Positions 49,933 to 62,363 of a stretch of DNA of 64,000 bases are shown in pieces. The first letter of the stretch is position 1. Each line of letters starts with the position of its first letter. The translations under genes were made by a program, and so were the position numbers. A model generated the notes under the pieces. The model saw nothing but the letters and a program-made list of their open reading frames with translations. It had not been told where the DNA came from and ran no database searches. The DNA comes from Coriaria nepalensis (Eukaryota; Streptophyta; Magnoliopsida; Cucurbitales; Coriariaceae): NCBI GenBank assembly GCA_027186245.1, contig CP114489.1, forward strand, positions 2,425,501-2,489,500. Direction: 5' to 3'.

Positions 49933-51891
49933 TCAAAATTGACAGGACGTACCTAGCCTCTGTCTCTGCCTCTGGCCCAAACTGAGAGACTTCCTGTTGG
50001 CAAATGCTGGATTCAGCAGCTCTTGAAACTTGTCCAGGAACCAAGACCATTCTTCCTCCTTCATGTCTGCTAGCTTCACGAAGCTCGCACTTGTAGGAAG
50101 CTGCTCATTTGCACTCCTATGCCCAGATGAAGTGTTTGCCAGATAACCATTTTCCAGTTTTGTTCCTGGGTATTTGTGGAGGTGTTTCGGATTCTTCTCG
50201 CCCAAAGAGGCATTATTCTTCAGCAACATTGAAAGTTTTGAAACAGTTGGGATTTTTTCTAAAAGTTGAAGAGGACCAAATGCAAATCCGTCCTCCTGCT
50301 CTTCTCCATCAGTATCCTCTTCTTCTTCCTCCCCCTCCTTTATGCTTTCATCCAATTTAGAAAGGGTACTACGGCCATGGATGCCACCTCCAACTCCAAA
50401 TTGGAAAGGTGTCTTGATTAAATAATCATCTGTTGTTATCTTTAAAGGAAAGTCAAGCTCCACCTCATCACAGTCTAAATCAAATAGAAAGTCCTCCTCA
50501 GCTTTATCACACTTAGGAGAGGATAAGATCTCTCTTTCTACTAACATTCGCCTAGCCTCCATGCACACAAGCTCAAGTTCACTGGGTTCCTCCTCTCCAT
50601 TACGAAATTCTCTGCTCATCATCTCACCAATTTCGGAAAGGCATAGGCCAAAAGCAGCAGCTTCTTTCAGGAAAATTGTGCAGAGGCGCAAAACCCTCAA
50701 ACAAGCCTCACGGATCATGGGAAGCTCTGTCTTCAGCATCTCACAATCACTGTCGGGATTTAGGCCTTCTATGTAGTTTAGCTCATCTTCCGAAAATGGA
50801 ATGGATGCCTGGGGCCAATGAATCCACTCGAAGTATGGATCCTCCAAAGTTTCAGGCAAGCAGAGGCCATGATCAATTGGAATAAGCTCCACTTGGCCAA
50901 ATGTCCCAACACCATTAAGTTTCCTAACCAAAAGGTTTCCAGCATGTCTGTCCGTGTTAAAAATTCTAATATCTAATATCCCTATACGGTGCACAGCAGC
51001 AACGGGAAAGCTAGAAGTTCCATGGTCACTGGCATCAAAATCATGTGGTATAAATTCTTGGAAAGATGCAATCTTGCTGACCAACTTCTTCTTGTGAGGC
51101 TTGTTCCCATTGACCCCATTATTGACATTGAAGATCGAGTGTGTAATCTTCACCAATGTAGTGGTTGGCACATTTGCAAACTGGCCATAGTCGAGAAGGT
51201 AAGCTGCAACCTCTCTGAATCCCGTCTCCCCAACTCGAACAGAACGTTTCAGCCCGGGTTGCCCAAGAGCTTTACCCACAAAGCCTTTTGGGTTATTTGG
51301 GGCAAAGGGTTCTTCATCAGTTGGCTTGACGATAGCAACACATTCACCACGTTTGTTCCGGAAATAGTAAGCACCACCGAGCCCGCTATGGACAGGAATG
51401 GGATCCACACCCATCCTAATAGCCTTAACTGTCTCCTTGACAAGTTGTTTAGTCCGGGAAAAACAATTTGGATGCCCTAGTATCTCAATAGGACCACTCT
51501 GGTCTCTCTGCTGGATATCTTTCCCAGTAGGTGAAAGACATGGGGTTGACGAGCTTCTATGCATCAGATTCCGTGTAAGAAGAAGAGGAGAATCATTCCG
51601 TATGGAAGTGAGGTCGTTTTTCAGCACCATATCCCCAAATGTCAATGAGCTTTCATCAGTTGGTACATTAAGGGCAAGCTGCAACCTCCTCTTCACTGTA
51701 TGAGCATTGTCATCCCGATCCAACTCCATTCCAAGTACACAACCAGTGTCGGTCTGCACAAAAACCCTTCTTCTCCCTGCAGGTTGTTTTCCTTCCATTC
51801 TATTGTTTCCATGGTACTCCCCATTAAGCGGGCTCTTAAAAAATGTAACTGCCATCTGGGTCTGAACTGGGCTGTCCAATTTACGAGGCAT
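49933..51891 (-). CDS. PI4KG: Phosphatidylinositol 4-kinase gamma (UBL + PI4K domains)
   Basis: Intronless 652-residue frame from the ATG at 51891. An in-frame TTG just upstream is ignored. An N-terminal ubiquitin-like domain (about residues 38-105, RRVFVQTDTGCVLGMELDRD and LTFGDMVLKNDL) is followed by the type II PI4-kinase-like domain (about 160-440): GLGGAYYFRNKRGECVAIVK (P-loop region and Lys), FNTDRHAGNLL (catalytic loop) and IPIDHGLCLP (metal-binding Asp). The C-terminal third is acidic (EEEEEDTDGEEQED) and ends with a conserved plant block EEWSWFLDKFQELLNPAF. Some Arabidopsis gamma members act mainly as protein kinases binding ubiquitin-pathway clients, so lipid kinase activity should not be assumed. 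The exon-rich leader (52174-51892 and about 52793-53000) contains several upstream ORFs. Confidence 0.94.
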   Translation of the reverse strand: MPRKLDSPVQTQMAVTFFKSPLNGEYHGNNRMEGKQPAGRRRVFVQTDTGCVLGMELDRDDNAHTVKRRLQLALNVPTDESSLTFGDMVLKNDLTSIRNDSPLLLTRNLMHRSSSTPCLSPTGKDIQQRDQSGPIEILGHPNCFSRTKQLVKETVKAIRMGVDPIPVHSGLGGAYYFRNKRGECVAIVKPTDEEPFAPNNPKGFVGKALGQPGLKRSVRVGETGFREVAAYLLDYGQFANVPTTTLVKITHSIFNVNNGVNGNKPHKKKLVSKIASFQEFIPHDFDASDHGTSSFPVAAVHRIGILDIRIFNTDRHAGNLLVRKLNGVGTFGQVELIPIDHGLCLPETLEDPYFEWIHWPQASIPFSEDELNYIEGLNPDSDCEMLKTELPMIREACLRVLRLCTIFLKEAAAFGLCLSEIGEMMSREFRNGEEEPSELELVCMEARRMLVEREILSSPKCDKAEEDFLFDLDCDEVELDFPLKITTDDYLIKTPFQFGVGGGIHGRSTLSKLDESIKEGEEEEEDTDGEEQEDGFAFGPLQLLEKIPTVSKLSMLLKNNASLGEKNPKHLHKYPGTKLENGYLANTSSGHRSANEQLPTSASFVKLADMKEEEWSWFLDKFQELLNPAFANRKSLSLGQRQRQRLGTSCQF

Positions 51892-53100
51892 CAACCAATG
51901 AGAGGCACAGACCTTGTTTCCTAGCTGACACTAGAGGTAGCAGTGGAAGAGACTTGATTCCCTCCCAATAAACAGACCAACTCCAAAGCCACTGCTGACC
52001 GAATGAGAAAGTAGGGCTCCCAAAAAAGTCATCAAGCAATAAAAACAAAATCCATGACCCCACCCAAGATTATTGAAATAAGAAAAGTAGACGAAGCAAA
52101 CGGAAATGGAGAAAGTGATGTAGTTAACAGTACATCAACTGTACCATCGTGCTGCTTTAGGTCGACCCAAGAATCTACAGAAAAAATAAATTCACCTCAG
52201 GCAAGAAAATAAACACATAGCAGCTGACACTGAGTTTAATGGTAATATAAAAACGAGAATCTGGGCAGAAGACCACACATATAATGGGAGTTCACTAAAT
52301 CTAGACTCATTTTGATAAGACACTCACTACCCATTTATGGAAAAAGAGGAGGGTCCCACTTATTTAACCAAATATTCCGATTATTGCACGCAATAAAATT
52401 ATAAAAACCCGATAACTGCTATACGCTCAGTACGAACATTTAAAGTATCTCTCCCCTCTAGCAGGAAAATTTAATGAAAGATCGATGATTCTGAGCAATT
52501 ATGTATGCTGAAAGAAAAAAAGATCTACCTAGGACGCCGATTTCACCTCTAAAAAGTGTAGGAAAACAAAGCTAACAAGACTCCAATCCTCATTTTTCCC
52601 TTCATTTTCCCATCAATCCTAAACCAAAAACTGGAAAAATGAAATTAAGAAAGTATGGAGCTCGATAGAGAAATCAGAAACGACATTGAATAGGAGGTTC
52701 AAAAAAATATCAGATTATCCGAAAACCGATCAAGGAAGAACAATACTTTAAATTAAAAAGAATCAGAAGCTCACCGAACTTAGGGATCTGAGAGAACCAC
52801 AGATTTCAATCACCGTCCGTTCCGCCAAATTTCGGTCGCTGTAAAAATTTGACGAAGAACCAAAAGGAGGAGTGAGCGAAACAAGTATTAGAAATCAGAA
52901 GGTTCTTCTGGAAGAGCTCAGGAATCGTCCGAGATGACTCGTGTTAATTCTTGTCCGAGTCAATAAAACTTCTCTCTCTCTCTCTCTCCGTCTCTTCCTC
53001 CCTCTCTCACTCCTCTCGTCGCTGTTTCTCGCTCCGTGCTCACTATCACTTCCTCTGCCTCTCTCAACGGTTTTAACTCAAAAGTTTGAAGCCTGGTTAA
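51892..53100 (-). promoter_or_regulatory. PI4K-gamma spliced 5' leader with upstream ORFs
   Basis: A leader exon ending at about 52793 (donor G|GTGAGC on the minus strand) probably splices to 52174 (acceptor TTCTGTAG). The second leader exon holds four upstream ATGs in three ORFs: 52147-52124 (7 codons plus stop, containing a nested ATG), 52055-52032 (7 codons plus stop) and 52032-51931 (33 codons plus stop). The stop TGA of the second overlaps the ATG of the third. The last stop is 39 nt before the main ATG. A CT/GA tract lies at about 52970-52990. Confidence 0.5.
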
Positions 53101-56100
53101 GAAAGTAACCCTAGTTCGAAGTTAACCCCCCCTCCCCCTCTCACTCTCTCACCTCCTGCTTGAATACATCGTGATTCGAAGACTCTAGAACAAGCGATTT
53201 GAGCCGCTTGATGTGGGTCGTGAAAGTGGGGAAATCGGGACCGTCCGATGTTTTTCGGAAGAAGATTATGACGTGGAGGTAATGGATTGGAGAATGACGT
53301 GGTCAGGTTGTTTTTAACAAATTACGTGCCGATCTGATCGTTCTTCGTTTGATGGTCAATTCTGATAACATTTGCCGCCCATTGATTTGCCGTATCTGAA
53401 ATACCGTAAATACCCTATAGTTTTGTAACCCTTCCCGTATTTGAGGGGTTTCATCCTCTGTATTTTACTATTTGACTTTACTCAATACTAAATATAAAAA
53501 TTCATAGAAATTATGTAACGTGTGATTTGGAGAATGAGGACGAACCACAATCCGACGGGTAATATTCAATGAGGAATCTGATCGTTCGATATCTAAGTAA
53601 GATTCCATGGTGTTACTCGTATATTTGTTTACAGACAGATAACTATGGATGAGATATTTTGCCAAGCTGGTTTCTTAGAAAAATATATTTAACCTGTCAT
53701 TAGCTAGAATCCAATCTGCTCTGTCCATTTATAAATAGAATTTGAATTCAGTACCTATCATAATATCTTTTAATGAATCTCATTCGCTCATTTCCCCATC
53801 TAATGGTCAATGAAGCACCATCTCATGATCGACTCAAAATTAGCCGACAGCGTGGAAGGTGGCTAATTTGAGCCAATCGTAAATGAAAATTGGCGTATGC
53901 AATTGAATAGAAGGCATAATAGATACTGAATCCCGACTCTGAATTGCCGGTTCATAAAAATTATTATAGTTAGTATCTATTAATAGACTTGTGCTATGTG
54001 CAAATTAAATTAAGTAAAACGATAATGACAATTTTGCCTATGATTATATGTTTTTATTACGGAAATTAAGCTCAACAATCTAGAATTTGAAACTAATAAT
54101 AACCAAACTCAATGGTAATAATAGATAAGGGGCGGTGGTAAGAGATGATTAGTTAAATGACTTTAAAATTAATAAAATTTGAAAAATTGACACAACTTTG
54201 AAAACTTTTACTAAATGATTTTGTTTTTATTTTTAATTTTGAAAACAATAAAAGAAATAAGTATATTACTAAATTATATTCATCATCCTCTTAAAAAATT
54301 ACTTTTGTTCTTACTATATTTTATTCCATTCCACTAAGATTTCGAAACATCATAACTGAAATATTAGATTTTCGGAAAACGATACTAGACTTTTGACTGG
54401 TTTCATGATTTCAGAAAACATCATGACCAATCATGATTTCAAACTGGTTTTAATTTGAAATATTTATCCTACAATTTTGGACTGGATTCAGATATTATAA
54501 AATTATTAAAACTATATATATTTTATAAAATAGATTTTTATAGTTTTCTATAAAATTTCAGAACAACTCAATCGGAGTTATATAATCCGAGATAAAAATT
54601 ATTAAAGTTGACTGGTTCCAAACTGAAATATTTGTCAAATAATTTTGGACTGCTTTCAGATAATATAAAATTATAGAAAAATATATCATAAAAACAAACT
54701 TCTATAGCTTTCCATTAGATTCAATGAACAACTTAATTGAAATTATATAACCCCAGATAAAATTATTAAAGTTGACTAGTTCCAGATCGAAATTATGATT
54801 TTAGACTTACTAAGATTTCAACCTGAACAAACAGATCGAAATCATGATTTTGGTTTGAATGTTTAGTCTGAAATCATGATGATTAGCTGAAACCAATCGA
54901 TTTCAATAATTTTTATCTCAGGTTATATAACTCTTATTAAAGTATTCATGAATTTTATGGAAAACTATAAAATTATATTTTTATGATATATCTTTTTTTT
55001 TAGTAATTTTATAACATTTGAAACTAGTCTAAAATTATTGGACAAATATTTCAGTTTGAAATCATTATTTCGATCCGGAACTAGTTGATTTCAATATTTT
55101 TTATCTTGAATTATATAATTCTAATTGAGATATTTATGAAATCTTTAAAAAATTATAAGAGTTTATTTTTATGATATATTTTTTTCTATTATTTTATAAT
55201 ATATAAAATCAATCCAAATTATTGGATAAATATTTTAGTCTGAAACCAATCAACTTCAATAAGATATAGGGGAAGGAAGATGACTACTGATTTGGATGAT
55301 TTAGAATTCTTGGTAAAGATGATGAGTTCGGAAGATGATGAGCAATGGAGATACAGTTGGTGATTGACGAAGATGGTGGTTTAGGGCAACAAAGAACCTA
55401 TAAGGAAGATGGTGATTTAGGATATTTTCATTAAGTAATTTTGTCTTACTATTTTTTTTTTGTTTTTTAATTAATTTTATTTATAAATTTATAGAGTAAT
55501 TTCTCAATAAATTTGAAATTATATAATAGCGAAGCTGATTCGCTAAAAAGTGCAGGTTGATCGAGTTTCATAATAAGATAATTCAACTTTAAATCAAATT
55601 ATTGATCGAATACTAAAAAATTTATAACATACAACTATAGATTGGATTCTAAATTTTGTTAAAAGTTTGAACTTAGTTCTAGAACTACTTTTAGTAAACT
55701 ATTTTCAATATGCCAATATAGACGGAAATCAACGGCCACCGTTAGAGCAGTCTTAAGATGATCAAATGAGAGAAAAAAGATCTTAAATCTCTAATAAATT
55801 ATATAAATCTTATATTTTTATAAGGCATTAGTTAAAAATGAAATGCTTGTTGGTTAATTAATAATAATTACAGTATGCTTGATTTTTTAAATTTAAAATA
55901 GAAGATGCGAAAATTTGAAGTAATAAATAGTAAAGGGACCAGGTCAAATCAGCCGGGATTGAAATAGGGAGGAGTAGAAAGGAGGCTTGGACGTGCAGCC
56001 AAGTTGGCAGTGATGATTAGGACGGTTGGAGCAGTCTTTATCAATCGGAAGTCGATATTCCGATTAATATTTTTGGATATAAAATTTTGATTGATTTATA

Positions 56101-56373
56101 TATTTTTTATTAATTTTATTTATAAAATAAGGTAGTTATTTTTTTAATATTAAAAAAAAAAAGAGAATATGAAAATAATTATTAAAAAAATAGTAAAATC
56201 TTGAATCCAAATCGAAAATTTTTCCTTTAAATTTATCCGTTTACTTATCGATCGGAATTCCGATGAGGTGTTGTGTTGTGGCTAAGATATTCTTGGTAGC
56301 ATAACAGTAGTAGTAATCTATAATTAGCTGAGTCAGCACTCTTACCTGGACCCACTTTTGGTGGCGTAGGACC

Positions 56374-56404
<31 letters not shown>

Positions 56405-57146
56405 AGGTTTGTCCCAAACAGCTTGCTGTAGTCGGTCAAGTAGATCCCTAGACTCCACGTGATGGTGACTCGTGCCTCCTCATCGTTTATCCGCTCTTTG
56501 TCGGTATTATGCACCCTCCCTCCTCCCTTTCTCTCTCCAGTTTCTGTTTATGTTTTAAGTGGATTATCTCTCTCTTTAATTAGTTTTGTTTTTCTCAATT
56601 AGAAAGAAAAGAGGATCAACTCTAATATGATGCCAAATATAATATAACTTAACATGAATTAATTATCACTTAGGATCGTAATGATATTCTTAATTACATA
56701 ATAGAGGTTAATTCCGTTATAGACTTGGTTTAGATGATCTGTGTTTCATGTAATTTCGATTTTATAGATTATAAGAACAATACCAATTTAATTATTTAAA
56801 AAGATTATCCGACATCGAAAACTAGAAAATGGGATTGAAAACAAAAGGTGGATGAAATTATGACTTTAATGATTATGTACTTGTAACAGTTGGGACTGTA
56901 GCAAAAAAACATGAACCCATACCTCTACGTATGTATGTATACGCATGTGTGAACGAACCTAAAAGTGTTCTGGCCACGTAGTTTGGGTTATGAATTTATG
57001 TAATGGGATCACATTTTCACTATCTTATTTCATGATCATATAAGTAATAATATTATATTAAGACTATGGGCCCACTAATTTTATTTATAAATTTTAAAAA
57101 TAATATAAGAGTATAATTCATTTCAGAATTTCTCTGTCCAATATCT

Positions 57147-57193
<47 letters not shown>

Positions 57194-58618
57194 TTTTTAA
57201 ATAATTATTTTTTTGGCGCAAGTTTGGAATAATAAAAGGAATCATTGACTGTTCTTTGTTGATTATATGACTATATTTTTGACTCTGTGCCATAATTTTG
57301 ATGTCTGATGGGTATACGAAAGTCCCCATTGAACTTTTGAGATGATGTCTAAAAAATTTAAAAAATTTCTATAATATCATATTGATGCTCGACATGAACT
57401 ATTTAAAAACCTATTAAGTATCAAATTTTTATGATTAGATACTTGTTTGCATATTAAACCTAATTATTGGATCGTTTATTTTAAAACCTTAAGTGTTTGA
57501 TCATTTCTCTAAAATCATAAGTGTTTGAATATTTATTTTAAATATTTAATTTTTCATTTTAAAGTATAAACTTTTGATCTTAAAAAGTTAACCTTTCACC
57601 TTATTCATTAAACCTTTGACCTTAAAGTTTTAATATTTGATCCTAAATATTATAGAAATAAGCAGAACAAAACGAAATCTCCATGATATAAAGATAAAGA
57701 TATAATTTTATTTATGATTATCTATTAATAATTGGATATGAAATATATAATATTCTCAAACATATTTATTTTTTTTAAAATAGAAAAAATTAATAAATAA
57801 ATGGAAGAAAATGAATATCAAAATATATATTAAAAATAACCGAAAATGAGAAATCTGATTAAGAAGTTAATTTTTAAGATTTCTAGGGTTGAGTTTAGTC
57901 GCCACTTTTCCTATTCATTACCATTTACATGGGAAGGGAAGAAGGAGAAGGAAGAAGGTAATTTTGCAGATTTGGAGAAAGATATTAAAGTAATTTCAGA
58001 TTTTATTCATTTTTTAATTTATTCCTCTTGGGAGGCTTATACCCAATGTTCCCAAGATTAAAACTCTAGTTTTATTAGTCCACCGAACTGCAGATTTGAA
58101 AACGCTATAAGGAAACGTGGAAAAAACAAGCCAGAGGTCACAAGAGCAGAGAGACCAAAAAGGTAAGGAAAAAGAGCCCATAACTGTAACGCTCGCGAGA
58201 AAGCCGTGAGCTCATCCACACGCAATTCCAAGACCACGCCCAGCCACTTTCTGTTCTGGCAGATGGGACCCACTTCCTCCCCCTTCTTCACTTTCACATA
58301 ACGCCAAATCTCAACCTTCTCAGCCGTTTCACTAACCGATAACCGCTTCCTCCTCCTTCTGATTCCCCCCCCCTCCTCTGCTCGGCGGCCACACTCCCCT
58401 CCCCTCTCCAAACCTCTCTCTCTCTCTACCTCATCTCCCGACGTCCACGATTTCATCGCAGTTATGCTCGCTTTCCTTTAAAATGAATTTTTTGGTATCT
58501 CGAATTTATCTCTTTCAGTTATCACCGGGGATAGAATCTGATCTATGATTCTGATTTTATTTTAGGTGGTTTTTTAGACAACCAGCTGTGTTTTGACCGA
58601 ATCGTCGGAAGAATTAAG
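53101..58618. other. Long repeat-rich intergenic region and BIM2 leader
   Basis: 53101-54370 is PI4K-gamma upstream sequence and AT-rich DNA. 54444-55260 is an inverted/tandem repeat listed separately. About 56371-56402 is a 30-plus A tract and about 57149-57184 a TA microsatellite. About 57340-57650 contains decayed TTTGATCTTAAA-type units. About 58250-58460 is a pyrimidine-rich, less AT-rich block, probably the BIM2 leader, with short uORFs (first ATG at about 58464). Confidence 0.45.
54444..55260. repeat. Tandem pair plus inverted tandem pair (large fold-back)
   Basis: Two direct units of about 165 bp (54444-54611 and 54612-54775) share CTGGTT..., (A)TTTTGGACTG, ATATAAAATTAT, then GATAAAAATTATTAAAGTTGA. 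Two reverse-complement copies follow at about 54897-55066 and 55085-55250, recognisable by TTTCAATAATTTTTATCT and CTAAAATTATTGGACAAATA. The arms are separated by about 120 bp rich in AAATCATGATTT. The order is therefore A-A-loop-A'-A', and a transcript could fold into a long hairpin. Confidence 0.72.
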
Positions 58619-61319
58619 ATGAGGACCGGGAAGAGCAATAGGGAAGATGAAGAGTATGAAGAGGATGAGTTCGATTCTAAGAAAGAAGGACCTTCTTCAG
58701 CTTCTGCTGCTAATAATAGCAACAATAGCAACAGTAAAGGTACCTTCTATGTGTCCATGAATCATATTATCAGATCCAATTATTGAAGATTCAGTTTCTG
58801 TATTGTGAGATGTGTCGCAACTTGGTCCTGTATTTTAGTGGTGGCAATTCTGATGATGGTAATTCTCGTATTTTTGATGTTTGATGTCATTTTGCTCTCT
58901 TCAAAGTTACTAGATTGAATCTTCTCTTCAGCTAAGATGTTTTAAATTTCTGTGATGGTGGAATATTTATATGCATGTTGTTGAATTGGTAAATCTTTTT
59001 TTTTTTAATGATAAATTGGTAAATTTTTTTTATAAGCTTTTAAAATGATATATTTTTTGTTTAATTGGATATTCATATCTTTATTTGTCTTTAATTGTGC
59101 ACTTCTAGTTCCTTTAGTATTTTTCTTTATGTTTTTCTCTTTTTAATTGTGTGGTGCTTTTAACGCTGATAGGAGATGCTAAGAACAATGATAAGGCTAA
59201 TGCACTACGTTCCAAGCATTCTGTCACAGAGCAGCGTAGAAGAAGCAAGATTAATGAGAGGTGTGGTCTGAAGATTTTCGTTAATACTTATCTATATATT
59301 TGTATGCTTTTAGGTTTTTTGTTATCAGTTCTCAAGTGTTGTGGGAAAACTAATAGTTCAAATAAAGTAATCACTAGTAACTATTTTGAGTTAGAATTAG
59401 CTTTTGAAAGTGTGAAATCTGAAAGCTATGTACAGATTTAGCTGTCACGGCTTGAATGACGAATTTATCTTGTGGTGTGATAAGCAGTTGTAGTAACCAG
59501 GATAGATGAACTCATTAACATAGTCAGAGATGATTTCATTGTAATTGAAATTACATTTAAATCGTCTTAATAACTACAGTTCGGCAAAAATTCACTCTTT
59601 TTTATTTATTTTTTCAGATTCCAGATATTGAGAGATCTAATACCGCACAGTGATCAAAAGAGAGATACAGCTTCATTCCTATTGGAGGTGTATTATTATT
59701 GGCTTTAGCAATACTGATATATATATATATATACCTTAAGAAAATTGTTATGATAAATTTCATGCTCCAAATGAGTGGGCTAACTATATTTTTCTGTGCA
59801 GGTAATTGAGTATGTACAATATTTACAGGGAAGGGTACAAAAGTATGAGGGTTCATATCAGAGCTGGAGTGGGGAGCCGACCAAGTTAATTCCATGGGTA
59901 AATCTTCATTCTATTATGTTTACAGTGAGAACAATTTTCTTTCTGTGCTTATCAATGTTCGCTATCAATAATATGAAATGCATAATGTGTTCAACTTTGT
60001 GGTATATTTTAATACATCAATCTAAACTGTCAGGCAAGTTTTAAAAGCATTAGTTGCTCATGACATATGGGGTATTTACCGCACAGACACTTCAACACAG
60101 AATATATTTTGTGATGCATTCTATAATAAGTATAATCACATGAATTATTCTACTTCTTACCTTTCTTAAATATACTCACATGGGGGATGTCTCATTGTCA
60201 TTGGATACTGATACCTTGAACGTGAATATTCTAAATTCTAATACTCACACATAGAGTTCGAAGCCTTACATTCGACCATGATTCTTTTATTTAGTCAAAC
60301 AATAGTTTTGCGTGCATTTGAATGTGCGTATGGGGTGTTAGAGTTCTGGAAAAGAGAAATATAAGTAACCACAAGGTCTTACACCCTCATTGGGATAGGT
60401 TGACCTAACTTTGTTTGTTGTTCACTGGATCTTTAAAGTAACTTTAGTTTAATTTTTAAAATTCATCTGCTTCAAACAGAGAAACAGTCATTGGCACATC
60501 CAAAATTTTGTCGGTTACCCAGAAGCTGCAAAGAATGGTTCTGCTCCTGGATCAACCTTCCCAGGGAAATTTGATGAGAACAATAATACTATCTCGCCAG
60601 CTTTACTCAAGGGCTCAAAAAATCTGGTGGAGTCTGATCCTTGCAGGGTTACAGCAGAGCAAGCTGAAATACAAAATAAAGGAATATCACCACTATCTCT
60701 GCCTCTGCAGGCAAACATACCTGTTCCTAATGGTATGCCTGCCCAACCTCAACATAGATCGATTAGTGATGCCCAGTCAAGTGGGGGCCGTCCAACAACA
60801 GATACACTGAACCAGCAAGATGAGATGACAATTGAAGGAGGGACAATTAGCATCTCAAGTGCGTACTCAGAAGGGTCAGTAACTAGAGATATTAGTTTAT
60901 GCTTGCCAGATTCTCTCTTAACCAGAAGGCATAAAGAGAATAACAGCTGTGAAACTTGGTGCTGAACAGGTTATTGACTACTTTGACTCAAGCACTACAG
61001 AATGCTGGCGTGGATCTGTCACAGGCTAATATATCTGTTCAGATTGATCTTGCAAAGAGAGCAAATGGATCGTCCACCTCTGGACTGGTATAGGTTTATA
61101 ATTTATTTTGATAGTAGGTTGTTGGTTGAATTGGTTAAAAGTAGGCTTTTGGTGTGAAATTACAGTACTAATATCTATTTATCTCCCTAATGTCATCATC
61201 CTTTCTTTTCTTTCCAGGATCCTGAGAATACTCATTCCGGCAGCCAAGCAAGGGCCCACTCAAGGGATATAGGCAGTGGACAGGATTCAGATCATGCTAC
61301 AAAGCGGCTGAAGACGTGA
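58619..61319 (+). CDS. BIM2: BES1-interacting Myc-like bHLH protein (BIM2)
   Basis: Seven exons: 58619-58739, 59173-59260, 59618-59687, 59802-59897, 60480-60874, 60970-61087 and 61218-61319, giving 329 residues. It starts [20 protein letters not shown], as in BIM2. The bHLH is split over three exons: [20 protein letters not shown] (basic region, H-x3-E-x3-R), [20 protein letters not shown] and [19 protein letters not shown]. The conserved tail has [16 protein letters not shown] and [20 protein letters not shown]. At 60874 the donor is GG|GTCAGT. Shifting it by one base would put a stop just after the junction, so the boundary is fixed by the frame. BIM proteins dimerise with BES1 and bind E-boxes to promote brassinosteroid-responsive transcription in the nucleus. 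Confidence 0.95.
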
Positions 61320-62363
61320 TTGATGCGACTTCGGTTTAATTTAAATATGTCCCCTTTTACTGACTAGTTTTCTGTGTTTCTTGGGATAGTCTTGTGTTAT
61401 ATCCTACTTAGTGTACATGGCCTGCTTTTGATCCTTATTCTAGCTATATCCTCTCTAAATGTACATGGGTCCGCTTTTTGTTTTTATTGGGTTTTTGTAG
61501 AATCTCTCTGCTCGGATGTTGGAAACTGTTCCTATTCTGGAAGTATCATGGTCTGTATTTTTAGTTGTATCATATATAACCAGTATTTCTAGATAAAGAG
61601 CCTTTTCAAAGTCAGTAGCTTACTTGCTCTTCTCTTTCAGTATTTTTCTTTCGTGTAATATTGCAGCTGCCCTATCTTTCTAGGGCATCAAAATGTAAAA
61701 TTCTGCTACTAAGTAACTTGGTGCACCATACTAGTCACTGATATGTTCGCCATCTTATCTCTGAAATTGTAATTTTTTCTTCATGCTCTGAATTTGTGTG
61801 GTCAAATTTCACCAACAGTAAGCAGGCATCCATGAATTTTTTCCGAAGATGAAGTGGGATAATCCCTGACTATGAGAAATCAAGGCACAAGTAAGATGCT
61901 GCTTGTCAATGGAAGCCAGACACCGGTAAGTATTTCTTGCTACACATTGTCTAGTCATTTAATGCCCCAAAAAATATACCCCTCATGAGTCATGATTTTG
62001 ATATCCCCTTCTGTAGGAACTTAGCAAAAGAATTTTCTCATTAGAAGATGCACCTTTTTCTTATCCCTGAAAATTGCTATCTCTGGTCTTTTGTGTTCAT
62101 GCCTTCTCAGTATTCATGTTAATTCATTGCTGAAGAACCTTGACAAATCAGTTTTCATTTAAATTTCTGACAGTCTATTATGCTCTGAACCTGTGATACA
62201 TGATGCTCAAAGTCATTTATATATCACAAGGTAATGGTCTTGGCCCCAAACACTAGAAATTAGAAAATTATCTACAATTTTTCCAACAGGAAGATCAATG
62301 GTAGGGTGCTGAAAACAGTGGGTGCACTAGAAAGATGGTAGTGTGCTGAAAACAGTGGGTGCA
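61320..62363. other. BIM2 3' end and flank of O-fucosyltransferase relic
   Basis: Probable BIM2 3' UTR to about 61700, then unique sequence. A 29-bp direct duplication lies at 62306-62334 and 62343-62371, just inside the 3' end of the next relic. Confidence 0.4.

Noticed and set aside
50109..51924. Several long plus-strand frames across PI4K-gamma
   Set aside because: Antisense shadows of the 652-codon kinase frame.
58058..58456. 132-codon minus-strand frame rich in Arg/Glu
   Set aside because: Reverse of the pyrimidine-rich BIM2 leader; composition explains the open frame.
60875..60965. Read-through of BIM2 exon 5 to a stop at 60965
   Set aside because: The conserved tail ([14 protein letters not shown]) resumes at 60970 in frame after a GTCAGT donor and CAG acceptor, so this stretch is intronic.
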